Shown here one piece after another: positions 1 to 11,713 of a stretch of DNA of 64,000 bases. The number at the start of each line of letters is the position of its first letter. The first letter of the stretch is position 1. Below the pieces are notes generated by a model. The model had not been told where the DNA came from. It ran no database searches and saw only the letters and a program-made list of their open reading frames with translations. The DNA comes from Haemonchus contortus (Eukaryota > Nematoda > Chromadorea > Rhabditida > Trichostrongylidae), in NCBI GenBank assembly GCA_000469685.2, contig LS997565.1, positions 3,994,005 to 4,058,004 of the forward strand, in the 5' to 3' direction. Made by a program: the position numbers and the translations under genes.

Positions 1-60
1 CGATGTCAGCCGATATGCAAGTCTGTGCTTACATCTTCCTATTATATATCAGTCTGATTG
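1..60 (-). mobile_element. Possible SINE fragment cut by the window edge
   Basis: CAGCCGATATGCAAGTCTGTGC and the following CAGTCTG resemble CAGCCGATGTACAAGTCAGTGC in the SINE body. It is too short to be sure. Confidence 0.3.
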
Positions 61-1029
61 CGTGTAGGAAGACAGTTGACATGGACTAGTATCGGTTCAT
101 GGTATACTTATCCTGGAGCGATCTTCACGGGACGTTCTGACCAGTTGCTTCGGATAATTTTGGCTTCTCACAAAGCATTGGTTGATTTTCCTCAATCGTA
201 TTGTTTGTTTAGTATTTTTCCAGCCGTTAAAATGATTTATGACCTATTTTATGGCATACACATGTGGAAGCTGGTACGTTTATTGCAATCGACCTGGTCA
301 ACGTCAACTTAGAACACGTGCCCAGACCCATATGACTGGTAACTTTTGAAAGGATCATTGTTTTCCTCAATCCTCCCCACTGCCAGTAGTTTGCAGAATC
401 TTCATTCAGAATTTTCCGAAAGCCAGCCATAGGAGCCACTCACTACTTGAAATTTTCTTTGAACCCAGCTTTCTCAGCTTTATGAGCAAACTAGCTCACC
501 GACTTAACTCCCTAATAGCACTATCTCTTGCTCCATTCAGGATTTTCTAAAGTGTTTGAGGTTGAAGATTGGAGCTTGACTCTTTTTTATCTTTGTCTGA
601 TACATAAAGTGCAAACAGCTTCACCCATGGGTGCTGGTTTCCGGTTATTATCTTGGTGTAAAGGGCAATATTCCTCCGCTTATTACAATGGTCATTCTTC
701 TTGGAAGCTTAAAATATTCCGATGAAAATCGCTGCGGCATTTTCCACATGATTCCATGTGGTAACAGACAATCGTAAATCGAAAGGGTAAGGGGGTAGGT
801 AAAATCCTTCAGTCAGAAACTGAATCAGAGTAGCACCGAAAAGATAAGTACCAATATCTTTTATCTGTTTAGTATCCTGTCGTAATCCGCAAGGTTGGGG
901 ACTTCCACAAAGCCTTACTGGGCATAGGGAAGTGTTTAGAGGCGTCACTTCCGCAACCATGATCCAGTGACCGAGACTCCGATCAATCCAGAACGAGTGC
1001 ATGTCCGGTTCCCAGAAGTTTCTGGCCTC

Positions 1030-1150
1030 ATCAAAGAATAGTACTGTATGGTATACTATAGTATAGAGTAGTATAGTTTAGTATAGCATAGCATCGAATA
1101 ATATAGTGTAGTATAGTGTAGTATCGTGTAGTATAACGTAGTACAATTCG
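1030..1150. repeat. Degenerate short tandem array (TAGTA-type units)
   Basis: About 120 bp made of variants of TATAGTGTAG and GTATAGTATAG. No gene overlaps it. Confidence 0.75.
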
Positions 1151-2717
1151 CTGTAATAAAGTGGAGTGCTGCATACTAATCGTGAAGTAAAATGGGTCGG
1201 AAGAAGAATTGAGTGTGACATTATGGTTTTAATAGCTCCGGATCTAAAACTTTTTTGGTAACCCAAACGACCCGAGCAGGTGGACAGCTTGGAACGAGAT
1301 TGCCTCATAAACCGGCATCTCCTGTTTATTCACGCATTCGTACCTGATTTTGAAAGCGTCAAAAGCAGAAGAAACAATTGTTCGCTTTGTGTGAGAGATA
1401 TCATAAATCTAGCTCTGCATGGATTATGAAGGTGAAAAACTTTGTCCATCGAAATGTTTTTGGATCATCCGTCCAAAGGACTTGCAATGCCTATCCTCGT
1501 ATCTGAACAAGATTGATACCGATCAATTACGGAGCCTATTTGAAAGCCCTACAGCCGCCGACTAAAAGTAGCTTAACCCCTAGCTGGCTACTTAGTGTTA
1601 TATACAAATTTGCTAAAAAAAAACGTATTAATTTTTACCTACATTTTATCATTTGGGTCACTTTTTTCATTTTCATTTCCAATTCATCATTAATTCAAAA
1701 ATCCCTAAAATCTCCATTCTGCTAGCTAAGCTTTTCTCGTCCAAGAAGCGGCGGTCTTAACGAATGTTTTTAGCATTTTGACGAGTTCCCAGCTCTGAGC
1801 ACTTCAAATCTGGACCGATTTCCTCGAACATCTTGACTTGAGTGAAAATTAAATTGTCTTTGAAGTCCCTCCTTCACGACCGTGAATAATGGAGAACAGG
1901 TCTGAAGAAAGTGCGCAGTGCTTGAAGTTAAACAGTTTGAGACACAATGCTCTTTCTCCTTGTACTTTAATAATTTTCTTTTTTTTTTCTTAAAGCCTAT
2001 CTTCCTTTCTCTCTCCCTGATTCTCTCAGTCAGGTTTATCTCCAACATGCTTTGAAAAGCTAATGAGCTCGAAAGCTTGAGCAATATTTTGCTGACCATA
2101 TCTTCGAAAAGAATCAGATATTCTTTATTATACTTACATATCATTATGTATGTATGTTTATCATGTATCATATTTATATCATACTACCGAGTATACTTAT
2201 TTTATTATTTGATATAGTTAACGTATAATTATACTTGAGGTTTTTTTGACATCCCTACCACATTCTTCAAATGCCTGACCTTTATAAGTTGAAAGCATAG
2301 GTTGGTGTTCAGCTACATATCTATAACAGTTTTATTCCAAAAAGAAATATTTATGGAATCTCAGTGATATCATGGAATGTCTCTATACAGTCGACAATTT
2401 CATATGATATATTAATCCATTCGTAGTTTTTCCAGGGCAGTTACTAGTGACGGATGGTGCACCTTCCTTCGCCATCAGCACTAACTGGCTGGCTCAACGC
2501 AAAGGAATGTGGATAATCCGTCACTCCAATTCTTCCTGCATATGCCTCTACTCCATTTGCTTTGTCCAGGTTTAGCCTTTTGTCCTTGATATCGTGGAGC
2601 AATCCGAGAAAATAATTTATTTATTTTATTTTGTTTATTAATTTATTTTTTGTATATAGTATTGGTTTAGAAGTAAAAAGGTAGTGGAATAAAGTAATTG
2701 AAAGTAGAAGGTTCTTA

Positions 2718-2825
2718 TCGTGATTCATTCTGTTCTGGGATGCATCCATGCATTCCATTTCCACTCAGATTCGTAGTGGCGCTTCTTTATCCTTCCTCAG
2801 TGGATCTGGTCTGGTACTAATTGGG
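2718..2825 (-). mobile_element. SINE fragment, decayed
   Basis: The blocks ATTCTGTTCTGGGATGC, TTCCACTCAGATTCGTAGTGGCG and CTGGTCTGGTACTAATTGG are decayed forms of the SINE tail and middle. Confidence 0.45.
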
Positions 2826-3139
2826 TTATTCTGGGTTATTGAAAAGCTCGGTTAGCACCCAGCAAAAAAATCATCTAAAAACTCGTATTTTCATATTTTT
2901 GGTACGTCACCATTGAAATATTCTTGGCATACATCAGATTTCGAGCGAGTTCAAAAAATCTGATTGGGAGATCAGATAGAACTGCCTATCGGCTTTGGTA
3001 CCGTACTCAGCGTAGCCCCATACGCTTACGGCAATCAATGCGTCATCTGGAAAACATTTCAAGTGACTCGATTGAACACTTCAATTATAGTTAATTAAAT
3101 TACCACATATTTGGCTATTGGCATGGCCAGGTGACGAGC

Positions 3140-3270
3140 AATTCGCACCTTGGCCACGAGGCCACGCCCCCGTCGCCGAACGGACGTCCAGGGAACGCCT
3201 TCGCCGTGGTCGTCGTCTTCATCGCCGCTGCCCCCGTCGTCGGGGCTGCAATGTGTCGAACACGATTTTG
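3140..3270 (-). other. GC-rich exon-like block
   Basis: About 130 bp of distinctly GC-rich sequence stands in AT-rich DNA. On the minus strand an acceptor-like CATTGCAG is followed by an open stretch reading DDGGSGDEDDDHGEGVPW then VRRRGRGLVAK, ending at AAG/GTGCGA, a possible donor. The plus strand is open too. It may be an orphan exon or a decayed simple repeat; I found no partner exons. Confidence 0.25.
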
Positions 3271-6200
3271 TCACCGTTCCCATCATATCCTTCCCTTTTT
3301 CAGTCCAAATACCCGTCGCTAATGCGAGGGGTTCTTCCGTGGGTGTTCTTCTGACAGCTCCGCTCATCAGATTTTTTATAGAGTATATCTACAGTAACTT
3401 TGGGCAATAGTTCGTTTAGGTTCAGCCAGTGTAGTCCGTTCACGTTCAGATAGAACGTCAACAACCCGACCATAGTCTCGTTTTCATGTAGTATAGTTGC
3501 TCTGGCCGAAATAAGCGTTGCTAGGCTATAAGTATGTAGTTTCTTTGGCAAGACACTTTGCTCTGGTTGAAATAAAACGCAATTTTAACAATCGATTATT
3601 TTTAGGAGGTCTCCAAGTAGGGTCTTTTTTTCCGGTAACTCATAGCATGAATTAGGTATCCCACTTCAATGATCACTCTTTTCAAGTAAGTGCCAGCAAT
3701 TTAATGCATTCAAATGTGCCAACCGAAAAAATCTGGGCTGCAGTAACTCAAATATAAAGCCTCTGCCTTTACTCATAATTACAGTAACCAGTTTTCCAGT
3801 TTTTACTTCTACTGCTTGATATAGCTATTTATGTGTGTTCTCCTTGAAGTCATTTATTTCTTCAACTATCTCCCCTCGGATTTGCAGCTATTTTTAGTCG
3901 TTTTTTTGAAGTGCCTTTGTAACCTTCTACCTTAAAGTATCATTAATTATGACAAAGGTAATGAATTCCATGAGTTCACTGTTACCGTATGACATGATGA
4001 ATAGGAAAGTAAGCCAACTTACAGTACAATTTGGGTTGAAACCTGATTCTCCCAACAATAACTGCTTGAAAGTAACATAGAAATTAAGAACAACAAACAA
4101 AAGTAAATAAAGAAAAATAAAAACTTCACTCAAACGCGCTACACTAATTCAGTAATCCCTTTGAACAAACTGCCGAGACTACTTTTACATTCATTGGTAA
4201 ATCCCTTCTAGAGTCCAAACACCGCACTCCTCTCTCTTTCTTCTCGGTTCCTTCACTCCAATCTATCCTTTTTCAACTTACCAAGAAATTATTAATGATG
4301 AAAAATAGCTACGACAATTAATCATTTTTTGGTGGAACTCTTTGGCAGTTTACAGTTTACACTTACCGTTTTTTATGGCTCTCTTCACCTTTTTAGTGGA
4401 TTTCATTTAAGTCTTGTTTACCGTTCGTTTCTCTCGCTCAATCCTAATTGGTTCGATGACCTCTGACGTCGTTCAGTTGGTGTCGTTCTGCACTTTGCAC
4501 TGATCATCAACACAATGCGTTTTTTGCTTTTCAATCGGTCCATATCTCATCCACATATCGACGACCAAGATGATATGATAATATGTGATAATTATCGGTA
4601 AAACGGTAACCTAGTTTCTCCTCAATCAATCCTGTTCAGTCCCTATTTAAAGCCATTCGCGTATTAATGACCAAGATAATTTGATAATAAATGATAATTG
4701 TCGGTGAAAGATTACCTAATTTTTTTCATCCGCTCTATGTAGTTTCTATATGAAGAAATGCAGGTTATAAAAGGAATAATCGTGCCGTAAAGTGCACTTT
4801 GACGAGCCATTCGAGAGAACAACGTAAGGTTATGTCTCCATGGTGGGCCTAAGTATGGAGAATAAATCGGTCCTACAGGGGTCAAGTTGGGATTATGGAT
4901 AAAGCTCATATTTCAAACAAACTGGTCACCTAGGTCTAACAATGAAATTAGGCAATCCACTCATGGGAGGATCATTCGAAGGTACAGTTGAAGATGGAAA
5001 TGGTTCTGTAGCTTATGTGCTGTGGAGGAACTTCATCTTCCCACGGTGCATGTGACGTCGTTTTTACAATTTGGTAATTCTCCCTACTACTGTTATTGGG
5101 TTGGGTTACCTATTCTTTGGTTGTGAGACAACTCCGCATAGCGATTCCTTTTTTATTTTTCAACAGAAATTTGCCATATCAAAGCCACCATAACATCGTA
5201 ACATCGACACTAACCTCCCCATAAGAAGGGCGAAATTCTGACATGAAACAGAAGTCCTACCGTATCCTCATTACAGCTTCATTTCCCTCTTAGTACTGAA
5301 ACCTAATGAAGTAACACGGTTTTGTTGTGTAGTCCAGAGCAGTATCATATTAAAGTTGAATCTCGGACCCATACTCAGTTTTCGTTGTACTTCTCAAAAC
5401 CTTCGCGACTTTCTAGCGTGCTGGCGCAAAGTATATCCATTTCACGATTGACCACCTCATTGAAACTGCCTCGTCGCTACAAGAGGCTGTTATGTAGGAG
5501 GCACCGCTGTCACTCGAACGATCGGGTGCTCATTGCAACAATCAAGCGCCTCGTCTACCCCTGTCAGTTACAGACCAGCAAACACTCATGTATGGCAAGA
5601 GAATAGCATCATTTGGGTGTTTACGGGGCTTCTACCCTTCACAGGGCAAGAACAATCAGTCCTAAGACCCCTTTCTTCCCAAGCACAAATCCCTAATCAA
5701 TGTAGTGGAGGGGCATTGTGAAGACACCTGTCTCCAACGCCAATTAGGCTCTGGCTTTTGAAACCCGTTGTACTGCAGCTTTAACTACTGGGTAAATCAT
5801 GGGTTGGTAATAGTGCCTGGGCGAAATTCAGTATTACTTGTTCTGAAGTGCCTTTGTAAATGTAGAAGAGCAAATAAGCATGTGAATACAAATATGTGTG
5901 TAAATATATGGTAATACATATGATTATTGGTAAAAATCTGCTTTTTTACTTTGGGCTTATGAACACTTACAAAGAAAAAGATCAATCCATCAACCGTTTT
6001 TGCCCCACTAAATGAAGAAGCCGGCTGCACTGCCTCTTTTCATAGTGTTCATTGATACAGGGTAGCTTTGTATCTTACTATACCGTATTAAATGGTTACT
6101 AAATCTAACATTATGAAGTGGCAGTATAATTAGGTTTTCCAGGGACCTAGCTTTTTGGTCAGCTAGATTGAGGCAGTCGCTTTGTCACTAGGGCAATTTT

Positions 6201-6392
6201 ACTCTAATTTTTGCAAAATATTGCTTTTCTTGTTGGGACCACTCTAGGGATTTACGGAAGTGTATTAAGAGTAGCAATATAAGAAAAATGGAATAGGAAT
6301 GGAGAACTTTCCGTCTTCCCGTCCCACAAAAAAAAAAACAAGTCGTCTCTCTGGTAGTTAACAAAGTGCCGGTGCTTCAAAGAACTGTGGTG

Positions 6393-9300
6393 TCAGAAAG
6401 ACCTGGGGTCTTCCCACGCACAGTGACCTAGTTTCGGCGTGGCGGTCAAGATGGCGCCTCCTGACTCATACACTTTGCTCGGTATAAAAAGAAGTTCCCG
6501 TTGTACCACCAATGAGAGACTCTTTTTGTTTCGAGCGTGAAGCAATTTACAGCAGATTCCATCAATCAAAAGTTTGTTATCACCTTGAAACCACTCCAAG
6601 AAGGACCGAAACACTCCCCCGTCCGCATTTCTTCTTTCCATTATGTTCCACACTGTTGGCCTGCCCATGTCATCGTATCCATGAATCCTAGAAGAATTCT
6701 AATGCTTGGCACATCCTGGAGATGACCTCTGTCAAATATTATATCCAAACTCAATTGAGGGATAATTTTCATATGACTTTCATTCATCTTGAAATCGCGG
6801 AATACGAGATCTTTACAGGTGCCCATAAGATGAATATCAAGCGCGCGTTCGCGGTGCGTAAAAAATGATCCATTCACTCTAAGTCCGTCTGATGAAAGGA
6901 TCCCTTTAGTCATGGCTCTCACTATCAAGAACAGCGATCAATCATTATGTAGGAATGTCACGATGAATAGATTGGAAGTATAGTTTTTAATTCGATTCTT
7001 TGAATTCGGTCCTAAACCCTCCTATAAAGTTCAGCATCTCCCCTCAGTGTTGCGGTAAATCCAATTCGTATCTTTGTCGACCCTCCTTTGGCAGTTGGAG
7101 GAGGGCGATATTTCAATGGCACCAAATTACTGTCAGTCTGTTGATTGATCAGCCAGCAATTAGCAGGGACGTACTTACGGTCCCAACCAAACTTCGCTAT
7201 TTCTTTGTTCTTCAAAAGCGGCAGCGACACGACGAACCTTCGAATCGCCTACTACTGCTAATTGCTGAGCAATTTTATTACTGTTGCCGGTAACCCTATT
7301 GTACCACATTCACTTGTTTGACCACCTACAACTCATCGCAGGTTCCAAGGCCTTTTTGAAAATTATTTTCAAATATGTAATAATATGTTAGTGGTAAATA
7401 ACCTATACCCTTCCCGAAATGTACGACTCGTTTCTGTGAGTTTTCTGTCGTCTAGCCAAATTGGAAAAGGTACTGTACTAGTTTTGTGCTCAATAGAACT
7501 ATGAAGTAAACAAAATCCATCCAGTCTAACAATAAGTTGCGACCCAGACGCTTACCGTAATTCCCTTCCTGTTCCATACTACTAGTTTTCGTAAAAGCTT
7601 GCAAAATACCTTGTATCATCTCTGTAGTAGTAGTATGTAGCCAAGTTTTGATAGAATTCGGATTCGTTCTGGGTTTTCGGTCCTGTCATGTATAAAGCAG
7701 AGGTCGGGTTCCCCATTCGGCACAACTATTCCTCTCTTATTGGGAGGAAGGTAGGTCGTACTGTCTAGCATTTCAGTAAACTTGGAACAATCCTGTTTTT
7801 CTGCTCTGAGCCTTCGTTCCATTTTACATTTGTCTGAATAGTTTTTTTGGACAAAAACTTTGCTCTACAAGGTGTTTACCCTCAAGTTTTTGCCATGTAC
7901 CTTTAGCTGTGAGCTCATTTTCTCGAGGACTGCAACCTATTCTATGACTTAAACAATCTTCGCAGTTGCATAAGAAGTTATGACTCGTTGTGGGTGAATT
8001 TTAGGAATCCTAAAAATTGAAGTTTCGCTGTCGTAAATTCTTTTAAAACATGGTGTCCGCAAAATTGCGTACCGACTTTGCCGTTGGCAACTTGCCGAAT
8101 CGAAATTTCCCGCCCGCCAATTTCCATGATTGTACAAGTCTTATCTTGTCAACCTTGTAGACGTCTCGCGTTTTCTTTGCCATTCTATCGGACAGCTCAA
8201 AGTGGAGGCGGATCTCTGAGGCTCTAACTTCCGAGCTCAGGCAAGTCATAGGGATCCATAAGCCTTTTTCTCTTTTTTCCCTTTATTTTTTCTTTTTTCT
8301 TCCTATTATTTCAGTGCGGGTCTTGGCTGGAACGTGGTGAGTAGGTTGATTGAGGGGAGGAAGTGATTGAGATGATCGTTCAGCCAGCCTCAATGAATCT
8401 TTATTTCAAAACATCTTTATAGCTTACAAGCTGCTGAAGGAATATGTTATTTATTTATGTATTTGTTTGTTAACATGCAAGATACTCCATAAAAGAGAAC
8501 GAAAAGAAGTTACTATGAATTAGTCATACGGTCGTGAATCGAAAAGGGAGTGGATCACTTTGTTTATCACCTACAAAGACGGAAGTACCTTCAATTTAAC
8601 GAATCTTCGAACTGTCACTTGAAACTGTGGCCGAGCGGGCTACATATTTCCTAAAAGCAATAGCAACAAAACTGTTTTGCAATGCTCTGAGCCGTTCGAA
8701 GAGTTCGAACAGTTCTCACCGGGACGCATTTTGGCTTCAGCGATTGATGCCATACCTAGCTCAATTACCTTTTCCATTAACTGGCATGATGGATGACCCA
8801 GACGTATCGCATTTGGTACTGGTTCAGAATGCCCTGTATTTATTCCATATGCTGCAGTAACCAGTTTGTAACTTGGTGTCCACCCAATTATTTGTATCGT
8901 AGATCTATTATTAACTGGCCATGGAGTGCTTCATCCCATTTGATGGGACTGCTATTTTTCTGTTATGTCATTGTAATAGTTACTATTCACTGGTTTTCCT
9001 TCTAGTGCTTCGAGGAGACTCTTCCGCCACTTCTACACACTTGATTGATGTGGAGGGTAATTTTGTTGTGTACTTATCATAGAAAAGTCACTGAGTTTGC
9101 TGAATAGAGACAATTCAGCCCGGAATTTCACAAAGCTCGTCCTACTGGATCCGTTTTTTTACTATGCAAGCGGTACTGTATGAATTGATACGTCGGCCGT
9201 TTGTCCTTGACTCTGCGTGTGAACGTCATCTTCTGTGCACTCGGGAAGAGTGACATGTTTTCGGATCAGTCGTAACCTCTCCAAAGCGCTAAACTGATCG

Positions 9301-10213
9301 TGGCACCCTGTTAAGGATGCTACAGTAAGCTCGAAGGAAGGCATTAACACCTGGTCGCGCCATATGGCTAGAAAGTCAACAAGAAACTTTTAGTGCGGTG
9401 CACTAGGTCGTAAGTCAGCCTGCGAAGGGTACCTACTTTTGAATTGGTCGCTTCGATATGAACTTCGAGATGAGTGAATTTGTTCCACCAATAGAGCCCT
9501 TGTAATTGGAATCCGGTTTTTAGGGTACTTTTTTGCATTTTTCTCGAATATCTGAAATCGGGAACATCTTTTCTTACGATTAACCGCGATTACCGGCTTT
9601 AAATTTACTGCTGACCTCTCTAAGTGTTCCGTATCTAACTTGTTTGATCATCCCTTACCTATATCATACTCGTACATTCAGAGTACTTGGCTATGAAGAG
9701 GTACTCGAACATAGCCCAATCAATGGCTGTAGGACATTCTGTTCCACCCACTACAAGCCGAAGGTTTTACGATCGATTGCTGACCCTATGATTTCCCTAG
9801 CATTTCGCTATCAAAGCTATTCCTTTTTCGGATTTCCTCTAACTCCACGTTGAGTGGTCTATGGCTTTTCTCCCAGACCGTGAAAAGCCATACCTCTTTC
9901 GGAGCGATTTCTGTTTGTCCTCGTGACGCGATCATCATCCCGCCCTCTATGTTACGCATCGGTCCCCTATGAAGGGACACGGTCCTTACTGAGCTATACT
10001 TATTTCGTTTAGTGAGGGTTGCCGTTTAATACTCTCAGGAATGGGGATTCATTTGAAGGTCTTTTTTTTTGAGTGTTCCTGAATAGGTTTCTGACAGTTG
10101 GAGGACGTCTTTTCGCTTGCATCGTGCAGTGCTTGGGAATCTTTGTCATTCGCAGCAACAGTCATCACGTCAATTTCTTCAATTGCGAACAATATTGCCA
10201 GCAGATTTTTTTC
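6393..10213 (-). other. Minus-strand coding-like segments, no gene model
   Basis: Several minus-strand open stretches have protein-like composition: 10213-10046 (NLLAILFAIEEIDVMTVAAN, ending at a TGA), 9970-9900 (MRNIEGGMM...PKE before a GTATGG donor), 9296-9200 (RLRLIRKHVTLPECTEDD), 7790-7640 (LDSTTYLPPNKRGIVVPNGE) and 7230-7012 (ending TLRGDAELYRRV). Their splice phases do not join into one chain by hand. They could be parts of an undetected gene or a decayed element. The stretch near 8050-8110 is itself repeat-like (CGGGAAATTTCGATTCGGCAAG). Confidence 0.2.
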
Positions 10214-10417
10214 AAGCTTGGATTATTCAGATTTCGTGTGCTCTCTCTCTGCTACCTATTTTATAAAACTTACTTATATTTTCGAACCTTGATTACTAAA
10301 ACATCTTTGAATTTTAGAAAACTAGTTGTTACTAATGCATTGTTCTCTTTGTTTTTTGAATGTGGTCAACCCCTCGTTCCTGAACTATTATACGTTGGAC
10401 CCGTTTTGAGTAGTTTA

Positions 10418-10455
10418 GACCGAAATTGCTCAGTCAGTTCTGAGCAATTTCGGTC
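10418..10455. repeat. Perfect 16-bp hairpin
   Basis: GACCGAAATTGCTCAG (10418-10433), loop of six bases, then the exact complement CTGAGCAATTTCGGTC (10440-10455). No gene is close by. It could be a MITE remnant or a small structured RNA. Confidence 0.7.
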
Positions 10456-11700
10456 ATCCCATAATTTATGACGACTGAATAGCGGAGGATGGTGGGTGAG
10501 CAAGCCTAAGTTATCGGAGTGATATTGATATCAACCTGTAGGATGGGATGTACTTCTAAAACATGCTTGAACATCTGTCTAAGGTCTCATACTGGGAGGA
10601 CCATGTTCGGTGTATTCACATTCCACTTAACGTCTACTATTTGTATAGAGCGGCGAGTTGAAGCACTCATCGAATGACCTGAAAGTCTGCTAATCCACCA
10701 CGTATTAACGAGTGTTGCAGGTGCGCTATGTTTCTTGAACATTGCGGAAAATAAAGAACTTAAGCAAACGCTTAAAGCATCCAAAGCATTTACGAGGACA
10801 TTACGCTAATATACTGTACGATTTCCGGCAGCATCTTTACGCCCCTGCAAACTTGCTTTCGATTGGGAATGGGTAGCATGTCAGCGAGTATCTTATTTAT
10901 TTATTCTGTTTATTCATTCATAACTGCCTCTAGCATAAGCTTTAGCTGGCATGTGGAACTTCTGTAGAAGTAACCCAGCGGAAAACAACATGACTATTTC
11001 CGGCAGCATTTTTGCGCCTTCTCCTAACGCTTGCATATGAATATGTTGGGTCTAAACTTTATAAGTTTGTTCGTTGGATCATTTGTTATGGATCATCATG
11101 ACAGTAATAATAGGGATTCAAACCAGTAGCAAAGTATTTCAAATAGGTGATAGTACTGGCTACAGTTTTATGCTTCTATTTTCTTTTTATCTGCCAGGTC
11201 CTAGTAAATACAATGGAGAGCTCCTGATTCTTTTCTTTCTTCGTTTCGCTTATTTATGCACCCGAGCGTTCTTAATAGCAGTAAGTACGAGTATGAGTTA
11301 TGATCATTTCTCAAAATATTGTATTCATTTGCTCTCTTTCAACAGTGGCTATGTTTAGTGCTATGTTACAGTAAGCACAAAACAAATTAGTATCTCCGCA
11401 GAAGGAATGGGTACTTATTCGATGAGTTGAGAAGCTGATCGACTCGAACCGCAATTTAGAGATTCAGCAGTAACATTGGTCTGAAGTTGTATACGGTAGT
11501 TATTCAAATTCTCACCTCCTATCGAGCACATTAACGGCGCTGGCACTACATTGCTGTGCATCCAGGCGTACAAGCCCCGACCTTGTGACCCCATACTTTC
11601 AAATGAGCTCTGCTACGATGTTGCTATACTACCGTTCACTCCGTTTTACTCGTTTCGCTTCGATAGTTACATTCTCCTGTGTAGAGAATACGCAGTACTG

Positions 11701-11713
11701 TTTCTTTGCAGGA
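11701..11713 (+). promoter_or_regulatory. Probable spliced-leader trans-splice acceptor of the RING-GTPase gene
   Basis: TTTCTTTGCAG ends at 11711, two bases before the ATG at 11714. No upstream exon in frame is evident. Nematode mRNAs commonly receive a spliced leader at such a site, giving a very short 5' UTR. Confidence 0.5.

Larger units (their letters stand above)
1..11713. other. Region without a supported gene
   Basis: Besides the listed repeats, the GC-rich block at 3.1-3.3 kb and the coding-like segments at 6.4-10.2 kb, I see only AT-rich intergenic DNA and short chance frames. Confidence 0.5.

Noticed and set aside
8629..8720. tRNA-Leu/Ser-like A box (TGGCCGAGCGG)
   Set aside because: No B box at the right spacing and no cloverleaf can be drawn; the TTCGAA nearby is part of a short palindrome.
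10073..10471. 132-aa plus-strand open frame
   Set aside because: It starts with GTG, not ATG, has no domain, is Phe/Leu-rich as in AT-rich noise, and runs through the perfect hairpin.
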